In this document: piece after piece, positions 1 through 11,917 of the stretch
Numbering within the stretch: the stretch's first letter is position 1
Layout of the letters: each line of letters opens with the position of its first letter
Assembly (NCBI RefSeq): GCF_030435805.1
Contig: NC_081296.1
Location: forward strand, 29,787,745-29,851,744
Reading direction: 5' to 3'
Length of the DNA: 64,000 nt
DNA from: Mustela lutreola
Lineage: Eukaryota > Chordata > Mammalia > Carnivora > Mustelidae
Position numbers and translations under genes: made by a program
Notes under the pieces: generated by a model
The model's database searches: none
The model's input: only the letters and a program-made list of their open reading frames with translations
What the model was told of the DNA's origin: nothing

Positions 1-2078
1 GCGTGTGCGGCTCAGGGCCTGCGAGGCGTTTCCCCGCCTTAGCCGGTCGGAGGTCCTGGGAGGCGCAGCCGGGCTCTTGTTTCGAGTCGGGCAGATGGTA
101 TCCCGTTCGTGGGAGTCCGTCAGGGAGGCGCTGGGTGAGGCCCTCTGAGCTCCTGTCACGGAGCAGCGTGGGCCGGGGTGGTGCTTCAGGCAGAGCTCCT
201 GGGGGATCGTGAGGTAGAGGGTGCAGCGGCAGGCGCCTTGGGTTGCGAGGAGAGCCCCGGGGCCCGTCACCCCGGTGGCATCGTTGGTGTGCCCCGTGTG
301 CTTGTGGGTAGGGGGCAGAGGCCCACGGCCAGGACGCTGTCCTTGACAGCCCCTGAGGTTAAGCCCGTGGAGGCCCAGTGGGGCCCCACAAGGCCCGTTC
401 CGTGAGACCAGGGCGAACGTGGAGACGCCGTGCAGGCTCTCGGCCGACCCAGAATCGGTTGGGACGGGGGAGGAAGGCAGGTGGGCTGCTGGCGGGGAGC
501 TGCGTGGCCCGAGCCTCTGGCTGTAATCTGCCACAAGCGTTCAATGCTTTGGGGGCTGTGGGAGCCGTGCCCGACAACACCCGTCCCCGCTGGGCGGCCA
601 CCTGGTGGCTCCGGGGACTGGCCCGGGAGACGTCGGGGCCGCGTTTCGGTCCCTTTGCGGAGTGGCCCCGGGGTCTCCGTCCGAGAGGAGCGGCGATCTG
701 TGTGCGTCTCCCAGGGACCCCCAGGAGTGCCAATGCGATGAACCCCCCAGCACGGCCGGGACGCTGTCCGCGGGCGCAAGCCACGGGAGCCGTGGAGGGC
801 TTGCTACCCACCGCCAGGCCTGGGCATGGGCAGCTGTAGGTATTTCTGAGAGGGTCCCAGAAACTTGTGCCCCAGATGCCCCGCTGCCCAGTGGGATGGG
901 GAACGCTCGAGAACTGTCCTTGCTCGCCTGCGCCCTAGGCAGGATGGGGCAAGCCCCGCGAAGCACGGTTCCCAGTCCAGCGCTGTGGCCTGGCCGGACG
1001 TGGAGCTGGGCCAAGGTCAGCTGCCGTGGGGCTGGAGGAGAGGTGGCTTCCTTCCCTTGCTCCTCACGCCTTCCCGTGGCGTCGCAGCGGGTGAGCGATG
1101 CCGCCAGGGCCAGAGTCCTCGGACCCACGCCGAGCGAGGGGCCCTGCCTCGCGTCCCGCCTGGTGCCTGACGGAAACGTCCACTGGGCTTGTGGCCGAGC
1201 GTTTCAAGATCCCTGCCTTGGAGGAGCGAGGCACGTGGGAGCCCAGGGTGGGCGGGACTTGCCGAGCCGGCGGGAGCCTGCGCACCTGGGGAGCGAGCTG
1301 CTGGATGAGTGCTCGCTCCCTCAGGGGCGGGGCCCACGAAGCCCGCTGGTCGTGGACACACCCATGCCCTGGGTGGGAATGGGCCCTGCTTTCAGTGGGA
1401 GGGTCAGCTGGCCCTCGGCGGGTCATGAGAACCGCTTGCCAAGAGGTGTGCTGCCTGGCCCTGCAGGGCCTTGCGGCTGAGAGCAAGGGCCGTGGCCCTT
1501 GGCCCGGAGTCCAAGCCCCTTGTCCTCTCGCGAGGGCCTTGGAGCGGCGTCGGGTCAGCGCCTGATGTGCCAGGGCTTGCCGTTTCCGTGGGCCCCGGGA
1601 TTTTGTCGGCGGTCGCCGAGGGTCTCTCTCCTGCGGTCACGCTGGGTGACGCTGGGGCAAGCGTCAGGGTGACAGAGTTCACATCGCAGTGGCCTCCGTC
1701 TCCGGCACCGGGTGTGGCGAGCCAGAGCCGGCGTGCTCTGCTTTGCCAGGAGACCTTGGACACGCGTTCCGTCTGGCCTCCTCCCGGCAGACCACGGGGT
1801 TGTCGAACGTGGCGCTCGAGGATTCCGTGGCACCAAACTTCCGGAGCGGCGTGCCAGGCCGGGAGGCCAGGGGACCCTGTCCCGGGAGGGCTGTGAACGG
1901 GCGTGAGGCTCCCTCCAAGGGCGACCACCCCGTGGCCACACCGACTGCGGAAACGCGCCCACCCGCCACCGCCCTCCTACATGTCCACGTGGCCCACAAG
2001 GGCTCCTAGCCCTCACACGCCAGGGCCAAACCCAACCTTACACCACTTCCCCAAACAGGCTCACATGCGCATGACCAT

Positions 2079-2176
2079 ACACACACACACACACACACAG
2101 ACACACACACATACACACACACACACACTCACACACAGACACACACACATACACACACACACACATGCACACACAC
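2079..2176. repeat. CA microsatellite, unit 1
   Basis: 98 bp of CA repeats interrupted by CAGA, CATA, CTCA and ATGCA steps. The interruption order is the same in the long-tract units, showing that the tract is inherited with the unit. It lies about 250 nt before the exon. Confidence 0.97.
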
Positions 2177-2423
2177 CCATCAACACACGCACGCGTACTC
2201 GGCCCACGCAGACACACCCCCGACCCCACGGAGACCCACGTGTCCGCGGCCTTGCCCGGCCGGCATGCGTGGCCTCCTGTCCGGCTGCCGCCAAGCCTGA
2301 GGGACAGAGGGTCCGCACCAGGCGGAGCTAAGGCTTCCCCCCAGGCATGTTCTGAGAGGCATGGCGAGCTGTACCCCTGGGTCCGTGGCTCACGCGAGCG
2401 TGCTACTTTGCCACACTTGTCAG

Positions 2424-2561
2424 GTGCGTTGTCCACGCCAGGCGGTCCCCCGGTCGGCCCACAGAAGATGGCCTTCCTGTCCTCGGATGCGCGGAGCTTG
2501 GCCGGGTCCGCGGAAGTCGTGCGGTCCAACGCGGGCAGGCTGAGGAAGGATCGGCGAGACG
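2424..2561 (+). ncRNA. SNHG14: Candidate host-transcript exon, unit 1
   Basis: Predicted from splice signals and spacing. The acceptor is a pyrimidine-rich stretch ending CTTGTCAG at 2,423; the donor is ACG followed by GTAAGC at 2,562. SNORD116 copies in other mammals sit in introns of SNHG14 with one non-coding exon per repeat, and here the snoRNA follows by 247 nt. The exon is 138 nt in all 20 array units with no insertion or deletion. This unit has a G at -14 in the pyrimidine stretch (CTTTGCCACAC), a class A feature that weakens the acceptor. A second AG at 2,464 would give a 97-nt exon. Confidence 0.7.
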
Positions 2562-2807
2562 GTAAGCCTTCCCCTGTCTCGGTGGAACTGGGGAGGGCGG
2601 GATATCCCGCGCCTGCCGTAGTGTCTGCAAGCGCGCGCCCGCCTTGCGGCTCCCGGCTCCCGGCTCCCGGTGCGAGGTTGCAGCGTTCCTCTTGCTCAGG
2701 GGCGTGGGTCCATACGGGCCGCTGCCGCAGGGCTCTGAGGCCATCGGCTTCCCCTCCGAGCCACCCTGCCTGGCCCGTTCCATCGGCCAGGCGGCCTCCA
2801 ATGTGCC

Positions 2808-2904
2808 TGGATCGATGATGACTCCCTCATTCTGCATTCCTTGGAAAAGCTGAACAAAATGAGTGAGAACTCCCTACCGTCGTTCTCATCGAAACTGAGG
2901 TCCA
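2808..2904 (+). ncRNA. SNORD116: SNORD116 box C/D snoRNA, copy 1
   Basis: Recognised by direct match to the SNORD116 (HBII-85) family: box C ATGATGA at 2,815-2,821, box D' CTGA at 2,850-2,853, C'-like ATGAGTGA at 2,859-2,866 and box D CTGA at 2,895-2,898. The 5' end TGGATC pairs with the 3' end GGTCCA to form the terminal stem. The stretch before box D' (ATTCCTTGGAAAAG) is the same as I recall for human SNORD116-1, and the one before box D differs from it at few positions. SNORD116 is an orphan C/D snoRNA: it assembles with fibrillarin, NOP56, NOP58 and SNU13 in the nucleolus, but no rRNA target is established. It lies in the intron 247 nt after the donor of the 138-nt exon. This 97-nt form is the array consensus; 16 of 20 copies are identical to it. 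Confidence 0.96.
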
Positions 2905-2971
2905 GCACGTTGTCTCCCCCGGGGCAGAAAGTAGGAGCGAGGGACCGCTTCCCCTCGGTCACATGCCGGTA

Positions 2972-3090
2972 GCCACCACCACCACCACCAGCACTTCCAC
3001 CACCAACACCAACACCAACACCACCACCTCCCCCACCGCCTCCGCCGCCGCAAATGTCGGCACCGCCAGCACCACCGGCACCCCCAGCTC
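2972..3090. repeat. CCA/CCG trinucleotide tract, present in every unit
   Basis: About 120 bp built of CCA, ACC, CCG and AGC triplets. It starts about 164 nt after the first base of each SNORD116 and ends about 30-40 nt before the next unit start. The run of pure CCA varies by one or two triplets between units, for example one shorter at 37,160 and one longer at 6,090. The - strand is GGT/GGC-rich and could form quadruplex-like structures. It also produces a long glycine-rich open frame on the - strand that I do not regard as a gene. Confidence 0.9.
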
Positions 3091-5196
3091 TAGCCCCCGA
3101 GGGACCTTGGCCAGAACAGCGGCGTGTGCGGCTCAGGGCCTGCGAGGCGTTTCCCCGCCTTAGCCGGTCGGAGGTCCTGGGAGGCGCAGCCGGGCTCTTG
3201 TTTAGAGTCGGGCAGATGGTATCCCGTTCGTGGGAGTCCGTCAGGGAGGCGCTGGGTGAGGCCCTCTGAGCTCCTGTCACGGAGCAGCGTGGGCCGGGGT
3301 GGTGCTTCAGGCAGAGCTCCTGGGGGATCGTGAGGTAGAGGGTGCAGCGGCAGGCGCCTTGGGTTGCGAGGAGAGCCCCGGGGCCCGTCACCTCGGTGGC
3401 ATCGTTGGTGTGCCCCGTGTGCTTGTGGGTAGGGGGCAGAGGCCCACGGCCAGGACGCTGTCCTTGACAGCCCCTGAGGTTAAGCCCGTGGAGGCCCAGT
3501 GGGGCCCCACAAGGCCCGTTCCGTGAGACCAGGGCGAACGTGGAGCCGCCGTGCAGGCTCTCGGCCGACCCAGATTCGGTTGGGACGGGGGAGGAAGGCA
3601 GGTGGGCTGCTGGCGGGGAGCTGCGTGGCCCGAGCCTCTGGCTGTAATCTGCCACAAGCGTTCAATGCTTTGGGGGCTGTGGGAGCCGTGCCCGACAACA
3701 CCCGTCCCCGCTGGGCGGCCACCTGGTGGCTCCGGGGACTGGCCCGGGAGACGTCGGGGCCGCGTTTCGGTCCCTTTGCGGAGTGGCCCCGGGGTCTCCG
3801 TCCGAGAGGAGCGGCGATCTGTGTGCGTCTCCCAGGGACCCCCAGGAGTGCCAATGCGATGAACCCCCCAGCACGGCCGGGACGCTGTCCGCGGGCGCAA
3901 GCCACGGGAGCCGTGGAGGGCTTGCTACCCACCGCCAGGCCTGGGCATGGGCAGCTGTAGGTATTTCTGAGAGGGTCCCAGAAACTTGTGCCCCAGATGC
4001 CCCACTGCCCAGTGGGATGGGGAACGCTCGAGAACTGTCCTTGCTCGCCTGCGCCCTAGGCAGGATGGGGCAAGCCCCGCGAAGCACAGTTCCCAGTCCA
4101 GCGCTGTGGCCTGGCCGGACGTGGAGCTGGGCCAAGGTCAGCTGCCGTGTAGCTGGAGGAGAGGTGGCTTCCTTCCCTTGCTCCTCACGCCTTCCCGTGG
4201 CGTCGCAGCGGGTGAGCGATGCAGCCAGGGCCAGAGTCCTTGGACCCACGCCGAGCGACGGGCTCTGCCTCGCGTCCCGCCTGGTGCCTGACGGAAACGT
4301 CCACTGGGCTTGTGGCCGAGCGTTTCAAGATCCCTGCCTTGGAGGAGCGAGGCACGTGGGAGCCCAGGGTGGGCGGGACTTGCCGAGCCGGCGGGAGCCT
4401 GCGCACCTGGGGAGCGAGCTGCTGGATGAGTGCTCGCTCCCTCAGGGGCGGGGCCCATGAAGCCCGCTGGTCGTGGACACACCCATGCCCTGGGTGGGAA
4501 TGGGCCCTGCTTTCAGTGGGAGGGTCACCTGGCCCTCGGCGGGTCATGAGAACCGCTTGCCAAGATGTGTGCTGCCTGGCCATGCAGGGCCTTGCGGCTG
4601 AGAGCAAGGGCGGTGGCCCTTGGCCCGGAGTCCAAGCCCATTGTCCTCTCGCGAGGGCCTTGGAGCGGCGTCGGGTCAGCGCCTGATGTGCCAGGGCTTG
4701 CCGTTTCCGTGGGCCCCGGGATTTTGTCGGCGGTCGCCGAGGGTCTCTCTCCTGCGGTCACGCTGGGTGACGCTGGGGCAAGCGTCAGGGTGACAGAGTT
4801 CACATCGCAGTGGCCTCCGTCTCCGGCACCGGGTGTGGCGAGCCAGAGCCGGCGTGCTCTGCTTTGCCAGGAGACCTTGGACACGCGTTCCGTCTGGCCT
4901 CCTCCCGGCAGAGCACGGGGTTGTCGAACGTGGCGCTCGAGTATTCCGTGGCACCAAACTTCCGGAGCGGCGTGCCAGGCCGGGAGGCCAGGGGACCCTG
5001 TCCAGGGAGGGCTGTGAACGGGCGTGAGGCTCCCTCCAAGGGCGACCACCCCGTGGCCACACCGACTGCGGAAACGCGCCCACCCGCCACCGCCCTCCTA
5101 CATGTCCACGTGGCCCACAAGGGCTCCTAGCCCTCACACGCCAGGGCCAAACCCAACCTTACACCACTTCCCCAAACAGGCTCACATGCGCACGAC

Positions 5197-5199
<3 letters not shown>

Positions 5200-5237
<38 letters not shown>

Positions 5238-5297
5238 ACACACACACACTCACACACAGACACACACACATACACACACACACACATGCACACACAC
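5200..5297. repeat. CA microsatellite, unit 2
   Basis: 98 bp; the first CAGA interruption seen in unit 1 is absent here, leaving a longer pure CA run. Confidence 0.97.
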
Positions 5298-5544
5298 CCA
5301 TCAACACACGCACGCGTACTCGGCCCACGCAGACACACCCCCGACACCACGGAGACCCACGTGTCCGCGGCCTTGCCCGGCCGGCATGCGTGGCCTCCTG
5401 TCCGGCTGCCGCCAAGCCTGAGGGACAGAGGGTCCGCACCAGGCGGAGGCAAGGCTTCCCCCCAGGCATGTTCTGAGAGGCATGGCGAGCTGTACCCCTG
5501 GGTCCGTGGCTCACGCGAGCGTGCTACTTTTCCACACTTCTCAG

Positions 5545-5682
5545 GTGCATTGTCCACGCCAGGCGGGCCCCCGGTCGGCCCAGAGAAGATGGCCTTCCTG
5601 TCCTCGGATGCGCGGAGCTTGGCCGGGTCCGCGGAAGACGTGCGGTCCAGCGCGGGCAGGCTGAGGACGGATCGGCGAGACG
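5545..5682 (+). ncRNA. SNHG14: Candidate host-transcript exon, unit 2
   Basis: Class B form: stronger pyrimidine stretch (CTTTTCCACACTTCTCAG) and donor GTAAGC at 5,683. Exon body differs from unit 1 at several sites (GTGCATTG, GAAGACG) with the length kept at 138 nt. Confidence 0.7.
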
Positions 5683-5921
5683 GTAAGCCTTCCCCTGTCT
5701 CGGTGGAACTGGGGACGGCGGGATAGCCCGCGCCTGCCGCAGAGTCTGCCAGTGCGCGCCAGCATTGCGGCTCCCGCCTCCCGGTGCTAGGTTGCACCGT
5801 TCCTCTTGCTCAGGGGCGTGGGTCCATACGGGCCGCTGCCGCAGGGCTCTGAGGCCATCGGCTTCCCCTCCGAGCCACCCTGCCTGGCCCGTTCCGTCGG
5901 CCAGGCGGCCCCCAATGTGCC

Positions 5922-6018
5922 TGGATCGATGATGACTCCCTCATTCTGCATTCCTTGGAAAAGCTGAACAAAATGAGTGAGAACTCCCTACCGTCGTTCT
6001 CATCGAAACTGAGGTCCA
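5922..6018 (+). ncRNA. SNORD116: SNORD116 box C/D snoRNA, copy 2
   Basis: Identical to the array consensus over all 97 nt although its flanks are class B (CGGCCCCCAATG before it rather than CGGCCTCCAATG). Confidence 0.96.
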
Positions 6019-8317
6019 GCACGTTGTCTCCCCCGGGGCAGAAAGAAGGAGCGAGGGACAGCTTCCCCTCGGTCACATGCCGGTAGCCACCACCACCACC
6101 ACCACCAGCACTTCCACCACCAACACCAACACCAACACCACCACCTCCCCCACCGCCTCCGCCGCCGCAACCGTCGGCACCGCCAGCACCGCCAGCACCC
6201 CCAGCTCTAGCCCCCGAGGGACCTCGGCCAGAACAGCGGCGTGTGCGGCTCAGGGCCTGCGAGGCGTTTCCCCGCATTAGCCGGTCGGAGGTCGTGGGAG
6301 GCGCAGCCGGGCTCTTGTGTCGAGTCGGGCAGATGGTATCCCGTTCGTGGGAGTCCGTCAGGGAGGTGCTGGGTGAGGCCCTCTGAGCTCCTGTCACGGA
6401 GCAGCGTGGGCCGGGGTGGTGCTTCAGGCAGAGCTCCTGGGGGATCGTGAGGTAGAGGGTGCAGCGGCAGGCGCCTTGGGTTGCGAGGAGAGCCCCGGGG
6501 CCCGTCACACCGGTGGCATCGTTGGTGTGCCCCGTGTGCTTGTGTGTAGAGGGCAGAGGCCCACGGCCAGGACGCTGTCCTTGACAGCCCCTGAGGTTAA
6601 GCCCGTGGAGGCCCAGTGGGGCCCCACAAGGCCCGTGCCGTGAGACCAGGGCGAACGTGGAGCCGCCGTGCAGGCTCTCGGCCGACCCAGAATCGGTTGG
6701 GACGGGGGAGGAAGGCAGGGGGGCTGCTGGCGGGGAGCTGCGTGGCCCGAGCCTCTGGCTGTAATCTGCCACAAGCGTTCAATGCTTTGGGGGCTGTGGA
6801 GGCCGTGCCCGACGTCACCCGTCCCCGCTGGGCGGCCACCTGGTGGCTCGGGGGACTGGCCCGGGGCATGTCGGGGCCGCGTTTCGGTCCCTTGGCGGAG
6901 TGGCCCCGGGGTCTCCGTCCGGGAGGAGCGGCGATCTGTGGGCGTCTCCCAGGGACCCCCAGGAGTGCCATTGCGATGAACCCCCCAGCTCGGCAAGGGA
7001 CGCTGTCCGCGGGCGCAAGCCACGGGAGCCGTGGAGGGCTTGCTCCCCACCGCCAGGCCTGGGCATGGGCAGCTGTAGGTATTTCTGAGAGGGTCCCAGA
7101 AACTTGTGCCCCAGATGCCCCGCTGCCCAGTGGGATGGGGAACGCTCGAGAACTGTCCTTGCTCGCCTGCGCCCTAGGCAGGATGGGGCAAGCCCCGCGA
7201 AGCACGGTTCCCAGTCCAGCGCTGTGGCCTGGCCGGACGTGGAGCTGGGCCAAGGTCAGCTGCCGTGGGGCTGGAGGAGAGGTGGCTTCCTTCCCTTGCT
7301 CCTCACGCCTTCCCGTGGCGTCGCAGCGGGTGAGCGATGCCGCCAGGGCCAGAGTCCTCGGACCCACGCCGAGCGAGGGGCCCTGCCTCGCGTCCCGCCT
7401 GGTGCCTGACGGAAACGTCCACTGGGCTTGTGGCCAGGCGTTTCAAGATCCCTGCCTTGGAGGAGCGAGGCAAGTGGGAGCCCAGGGTGGGCGGGACTTG
7501 CCGAGCCAGCGGGAGCCTGCGCACCTGGGGAGCGAGCTGCTGGATGAGTGTTCGCTCCCTCAGGGGCGGGGCCCACGAAGCCCGCTGGTCGTGGACACAC
7601 CCATGCCCTGGGTGGCAATGGGCCCTGCTTTCAGTGGGAGGGTCAGCTGGCCCTCGGCGGGTCATGAGAACCGCTTGCCAAGATGTGTGCTGCCTGGCCA
7701 TGCAGGGCCTTGCGGCTGAGAGCAAGGGCGGTGGCCCTTGGCCCGGAGTCCAAGCCCCTTGTCCTCTCGCGAGGGCCTTGGAGCGGCGTCGGGTCAGCGC
7801 CTGATGTGCCAGGGCTTGCCGTTTCCGTGGGCCCCGGGATTTTGTCGGCGGTCGCCGAGGGTCTCTCTCCTGCGGTCACGCTGGGTGACGCTGGGGCAAG
7901 CGTCAGGGTGACAGAGTTCACATCGCAGTGGCCTCCGTCTCCGGCACCGGGTGTGGCGAGCCAGAGCCGGCGTGCTCTGCTTTGCCAGGAGACCTTGGAC
8001 ACGCGTTCCGTCTGGCCTCCTCCCGGCAGACCACGGGGTTGTCGAACGTGGCGCTCGAGGATTCCGTGGCACCAAACTTCCGGAGCGGCGTGCCAGGCCG
8101 GGAGGCCAGGGGACCCTGTCCAGGGAGGGCTGTGAACGGGCGTGAGGCTCCCTCCAAGGGCGACCACCCCGTGGCCACACCGACTGCGGAAACGCGCCCA
8201 CCCGCCACCGCCCTCCTACATGTCCACGTGGCCCACAAGGGCTCCTAGCCCTCACACGCCAGGGCCAAACCCAACCTTACACCACTTCCCCAAACAGGCT
8301 CACATGCGCACGACCAT

Positions 8318-8411
8318 ACACACACACACACACAGACACACACACATACACACACACACACACTCACACACAGACACACACACATACACACACACACACA
8401 TGCACACACAC
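8318..8411. repeat. CA microsatellite, unit 3
   Basis: 94 bp; two CA steps fewer in the first run than unit 1. Confidence 0.97.
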
Positions 8412-8658
8412 CCATCAACACACGCACGCGTACTCGGCCCACGCAGACACACCCCCGACCCCACGGAGACCCACGTGTCCGCGGCCTTGCCCGGCCGGCA
8501 TGCGTGGCCTCCTGTCCGGCTGCCGCCAAGCCTGAGGGACAGAGGGTCCGCACCAGGCGGAGCTAAGGCTTCCCCCCAGGCATGTTCTGAGAGGCATGGC
8601 GAGCTGTACCCCTGGGTCCGTGGCTCACGCGAGCGTGCTACTTTGCCACACTTGTCAG

Positions 8659-8796
8659 GTGCGTTGTCCACGCCAGGCGGTCCCCCGGTCGGCCCACAGA
8701 AGATGGCCTTCCTGTCCTCGGATGCGCGGAGCTTGGCCGGGTCCGCGGAAGTCGTGCGGTCCAACGCGGGCAGGCTGAGGAAGGATCGGCGAGACG
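8659..8796 (+). ncRNA. SNHG14: Candidate host-transcript exon, unit 3
   Basis: Class A form with the G-interrupted pyrimidine stretch; donor GTAAGC at 8,797. Confidence 0.7.
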
Positions 8797-9042
8797 GTAA
8801 GCCTTCCCCTGTCTCGGTGGAACTGGGGAGGGCGGGATATCCCGCGCCTGCCGTAGTGTCTGCAAGCGCGCGCCCGCCTTGCGGCTCCCGGCTCCCGGCT
8901 CCCGGTGCGAGGTTGCACCGTTCCTCTTGCTCAGGGGCGTGGGTCCATACGGGCCGCTGCCGCAGGGCTCTGAGGCCATCGGCTTCCCCTCCGAGCCACC
9001 CTGCCTGGCCCGTTCCATCGGCCAGGCGGCCTCCAATGTGCC

Positions 9043-9139
9043 TGGATCGATGATGACTCCCTCATTCTGCATTCCTTGGAAAAGCTGAACAAAATGAGTG
9101 AGAACTCCCTACCGTCGTTCTCATCGAAACTGAGGTCCA
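9043..9139 (+). ncRNA. SNORD116: SNORD116 box C/D snoRNA, copy 3
   Basis: Consensus sequence; class A flanks. Confidence 0.96.
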
Positions 9140-11434
9140 GCACGTTGTCTCCCCCGGGGCAGAAAGTAGGAGCGAGGGACCGCTTCCCCTCGGTCACATG
9201 CCGGTAGCCACCACCACCACCACCAGCACTTCCACCACCAACACCAACACCAACACCACCACCTCCCCCACCGCCTCCGCCGCCGCAAATGTCGGCACCG
9301 CCAGCACCACCGGCACCCCCAGCTCTAGCCCCCGAGGGACCTTGGCCAGAACAGCGGCGTGTGCGGCTCAGGGCCTGCGAGGCGTTTCCCCGCCTTAGCC
9401 GGTCGGAGGTCCTGGGAGGCGCAGCCGGGCTCTTGTTTCGAGTCGGGCAGATGGTATCCCGTTCGTGGGAGTCCGTCAGGGAGGCGCTGGGTGAGGCCCT
9501 CTGAGCTCCTGTCACGGAGCAGCGTGGGCCGGGGTGGTGCTTCAGGCAGAGCTCCTGGGGGATCGTGAGGTAGAGGGTGCAGCGGCAGGCGCCTTGGGTT
9601 GCGAGGAGAGCCCCGGGGCCCGTCACCTCGGTGGCATCGTTGGTGTGCCCCGTGTGCTTGTGGGTAGGGGGCAGAGGCCCACGGCCAGGACGCTGTCCTT
9701 GACAGCCCCTGAGGTTAAGCCCGTGGAGGCCCAGTGGGGCCCCACAAGGCCCGTTCCGTGAGACCAGGGCGAACGTGGAGCCGCCGTGCAGGCTCTCGGC
9801 CGACCCAGAATCGGTTGGGACGGGGGAGGAAGGCAGGTGGGCTGCTGGCGGGGAGCTGCGTGGCCCGAGCCTCTGGCTGTAATCTGCCACAAGCGTTCAA
9901 TGCTTTGGGGGCTGTGGGAGCCGTGCCCGACAACACCCGTCCCCGCTGGGCGGCCACCTGGTGGCTCCGGGGACTGGCCCGGGAGACGTCGGGGCCGCGT
10001 TTCGGTCCCTTTGCGGAGTGGCCCCGGGGTCTCCGTCCGAGAGGAGCGGCGATCTGTGTGCGTCTCCCAGGGACCCCCAGGAGTGCCAATGCGATGAACC
10101 CCCCAGCACGGCCGGGACGCTGTCCGCGGGCGCAAGCCACGGGAGCCGTGGAGGGCTTGCTACCCACCGCCAGGCCTGGGCATGGGCAGCTGTAGGTATT
10201 TCTGAGAGGGTCCCAGAAACTTGTGCCCCAGATGCCCCACTGCCCAGTGGGATGGGGAACGCTCGAGAACTGTCCTTGCTCGCCTGCGCCCTAGGCAGGA
10301 TGGGGCAAGCCCCGCGAAGCACAGTTCCCAGTCCAGCGCTGTGGCCTGGCCGGACGTGGAGCTGGGCCAAGGTCAGCTGCCGTGTAGCTGGAGGAGAGGT
10401 GGCTTCCTTCCCTTGCTCCTCACGCCTTCCCGTGGCGTCGCAGCGGGTGAGCGATGCAGCCAGGGCCAGAGTCCTTGGACCCACGCCGAGCGACGGGCTC
10501 TGCCTCGCGTCCCGCCTGGTGCCTGACGGAAACGTCCACTGGGCTTGTGGCCGAGCGTTTCAAGATCCCTGCCTTGGAGGAGCGAGGCACGTGGGAGCCC
10601 AGGGTGGGCGGGACTTGCCGAGCCGGCGGGAGCCTGCGCACCTGGGGAGCGAGCTGCTGGATGAGTGCTCGCTCCCTCAGGGGCGGGGCCCATGAAGCCC
10701 GCTGGTCGTGGACACACCCATGCCCTGGGTGGGAATGGGCCCTGCTTTCAGTGGGAGGGTCAGCTGGCCCTCGGCGGGTCATGAGAACCGCTTGCCAAGA
10801 TGTGTGCTGCCTGGCCATGCAGGGCCTTGCGGCTGAGAGCAAGGGCGGTGGCCCTTGGCCCGGAGTCCAAGCCCCTTGTCCTCTCGCGAGGGCCTTGGAG
10901 CGGCGTCGGGTCAGCGCCTGATGTGCCAGGGCTTGCCGTTTCCGTGGGCCCCGGGATTTTGTCGGCGGTCGCCGAGGGTCTCTCTCCTGCGGTCACGCTG
11001 GGTGACGCTGGGGCAAGCGTCAGGGTGACAGAGTTCACATCGCAGTGGCCTCCGTCTCCGGCACCGGGTGTGGCGAGCCAGAGCCGGCGTGCTCTGCTTT
11101 GCCAGGAGACCTTGGACACGCGTTCCGTCTGGCCTCCTCCCGGCAGAGCACGGGGTTGTCGAACGTGGCGCTCGAGGATTCCGTGGCACCAAACTTCCGG
11201 AGCGGCGTGCCAGGCCGGGAGGCCAGGGGACCCTGTCCAGGGAGGGCTGTGAACGGGCGTGAGGCTCCCTCCAAGGGCGACCACCCCGTGGCCACACCGA
11301 CTGCGGAAACGCGCCCACCCGCCACCGCCCTCCTACATGTCCACGTGGCCCACAAGGGCTCCTAGCCCTCACACGCCAGGGCCAAACCCAACCTTACACC
11401 ACTTCCCCAAACAGGCTCACATGCGCACGACCAT

Positions 11435-11532
11435 ACACACACACACACACACACAGACACACACACATACACACACACACACACTCACACACAGACACAC
11501 ACACATACACACACACACACATGCACACACAC
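11435..11532. repeat. CA microsatellite, unit 4
   Basis: 98 bp with the same interruptions as unit 1. Confidence 0.97.
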
Positions 11533-11779
11533 CCATCAACACACGCACGCGTACTCGGCCCACGCAGACACACCCCCGACCCCACGGAGACCCACGTGTC
11601 CGCGGCCTTGCCCGGCCGGCATGCGTGGCCTCCTGTCCGGCTGCCGCCAAGCCTGAGGGACAGAGGGTCCGCACCAGGCGGAGGCAAGGCTTCCCCCCAG
11701 GCATGTTCTGAGAGGCATGGCGAGCTGTACCCCTGGGTCCGTGGCTCACGCGAGCGTGCTACTTTTCCACACTTCTCAG

Positions 11780-11917
11780 GTGCATTGTCCACGCCAGGCG
11801 GGCCCCCGGTCGGCCCAGAGAAGATGGCCTTCCTGTCCTCGGATGCGCGGAGCTTGGCCGGGTCCGCGGAAGACGTGCGGTCCAGCGCGGGCAGGCTGAG
11901 GACGGATCGGCGAGACG
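11780..11917 (+). ncRNA. SNHG14: Candidate host-transcript exon, unit 4
   Basis: Class B form; donor GTAAGC at 11,918. Confidence 0.7.

Larger units (their letters stand above)
1..3121 (+). repeat. Array unit 1
   Basis: The unit is complete in the phase chosen here (start at the first base of the window). Its first 1.8 kb resembles units 2, 4, 6 and 8, while its last 1.1 kb (CA tract, exon, snoRNA) matches units 3, 5 and 7, so it looks like a recombinant of the two monomer classes. The spacer from 1 to about 2,070 holds no recognisable gene or RNA; it contains a 15-nt inverted repeat at 781-795. Confidence 0.93.
3122..6238 (+). repeat. Array unit 2
   Basis: First monomer of the two-unit higher-order repeat. 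Its 3' third is class B: acceptor ending CTTCTCAG, and a spacer before the snoRNA that has the CTCCCGCCTCC form instead of the repeated CGGCTCC of class A. Confidence 0.93.
6239..9356 (+). repeat. Array unit 3
   Basis: Second monomer of the higher-order repeat, with a class A 3' third: acceptor ending CTTGTCAG and tandem CGGCTCC copies before the snoRNA. It is near-identical to the unit at 12,474. Confidence 0.93.

Noticed and set aside
1062-1095. Second possible splice pair: CGTCGCAG acceptor and CGGGTGAGC donor
   Set aside because: The two signals are 3 nt apart, which leaves no real exon, and neither is kept in a recognisable form in the diverged terminal unit.
1457-1470. Perfect 14-nt palindrome GGCCCTGCAGGGCC
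   Set aside because: In many units one base differs (GGCCATGCAGGGCC), so it is not kept as a site.
3540-3560. CTCF-like AGGGGGCAG or AGAGGGCAG core near GTGGGTAG in each unit (for example around 3,429)
   Set aside because: The core fits but the preceding bases do not match the CCA part of the consensus, so it is too weak to annotate. Occupancy data would decide it.
2696-3655. Open frame of about 319 codons on the - strand with a poly-glycine middle, present in every unit
   Set aside because: It runs antisense across the SNORD116 and the CCA tract; the part reading DLSFDENDG is the snoRNA reverse complement. It persists because units are near-identical and GC-rich sequence has few stops. No known domain, and the lengths follow the triplet tract.
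6616-7719. 367-codon + strand open frame in units 3, 5 and 9
   Set aside because: Other units have the same DNA with the frame cut shorter by single changes, and the amino-acid composition is that of random GC-rich DNA. No family resemblance.
8142-9053. Histidine/threonine-rich open frame across the CA tract
   Set aside because: Translation of a CA microsatellite; it changes frame and length with CA number from unit to unit.
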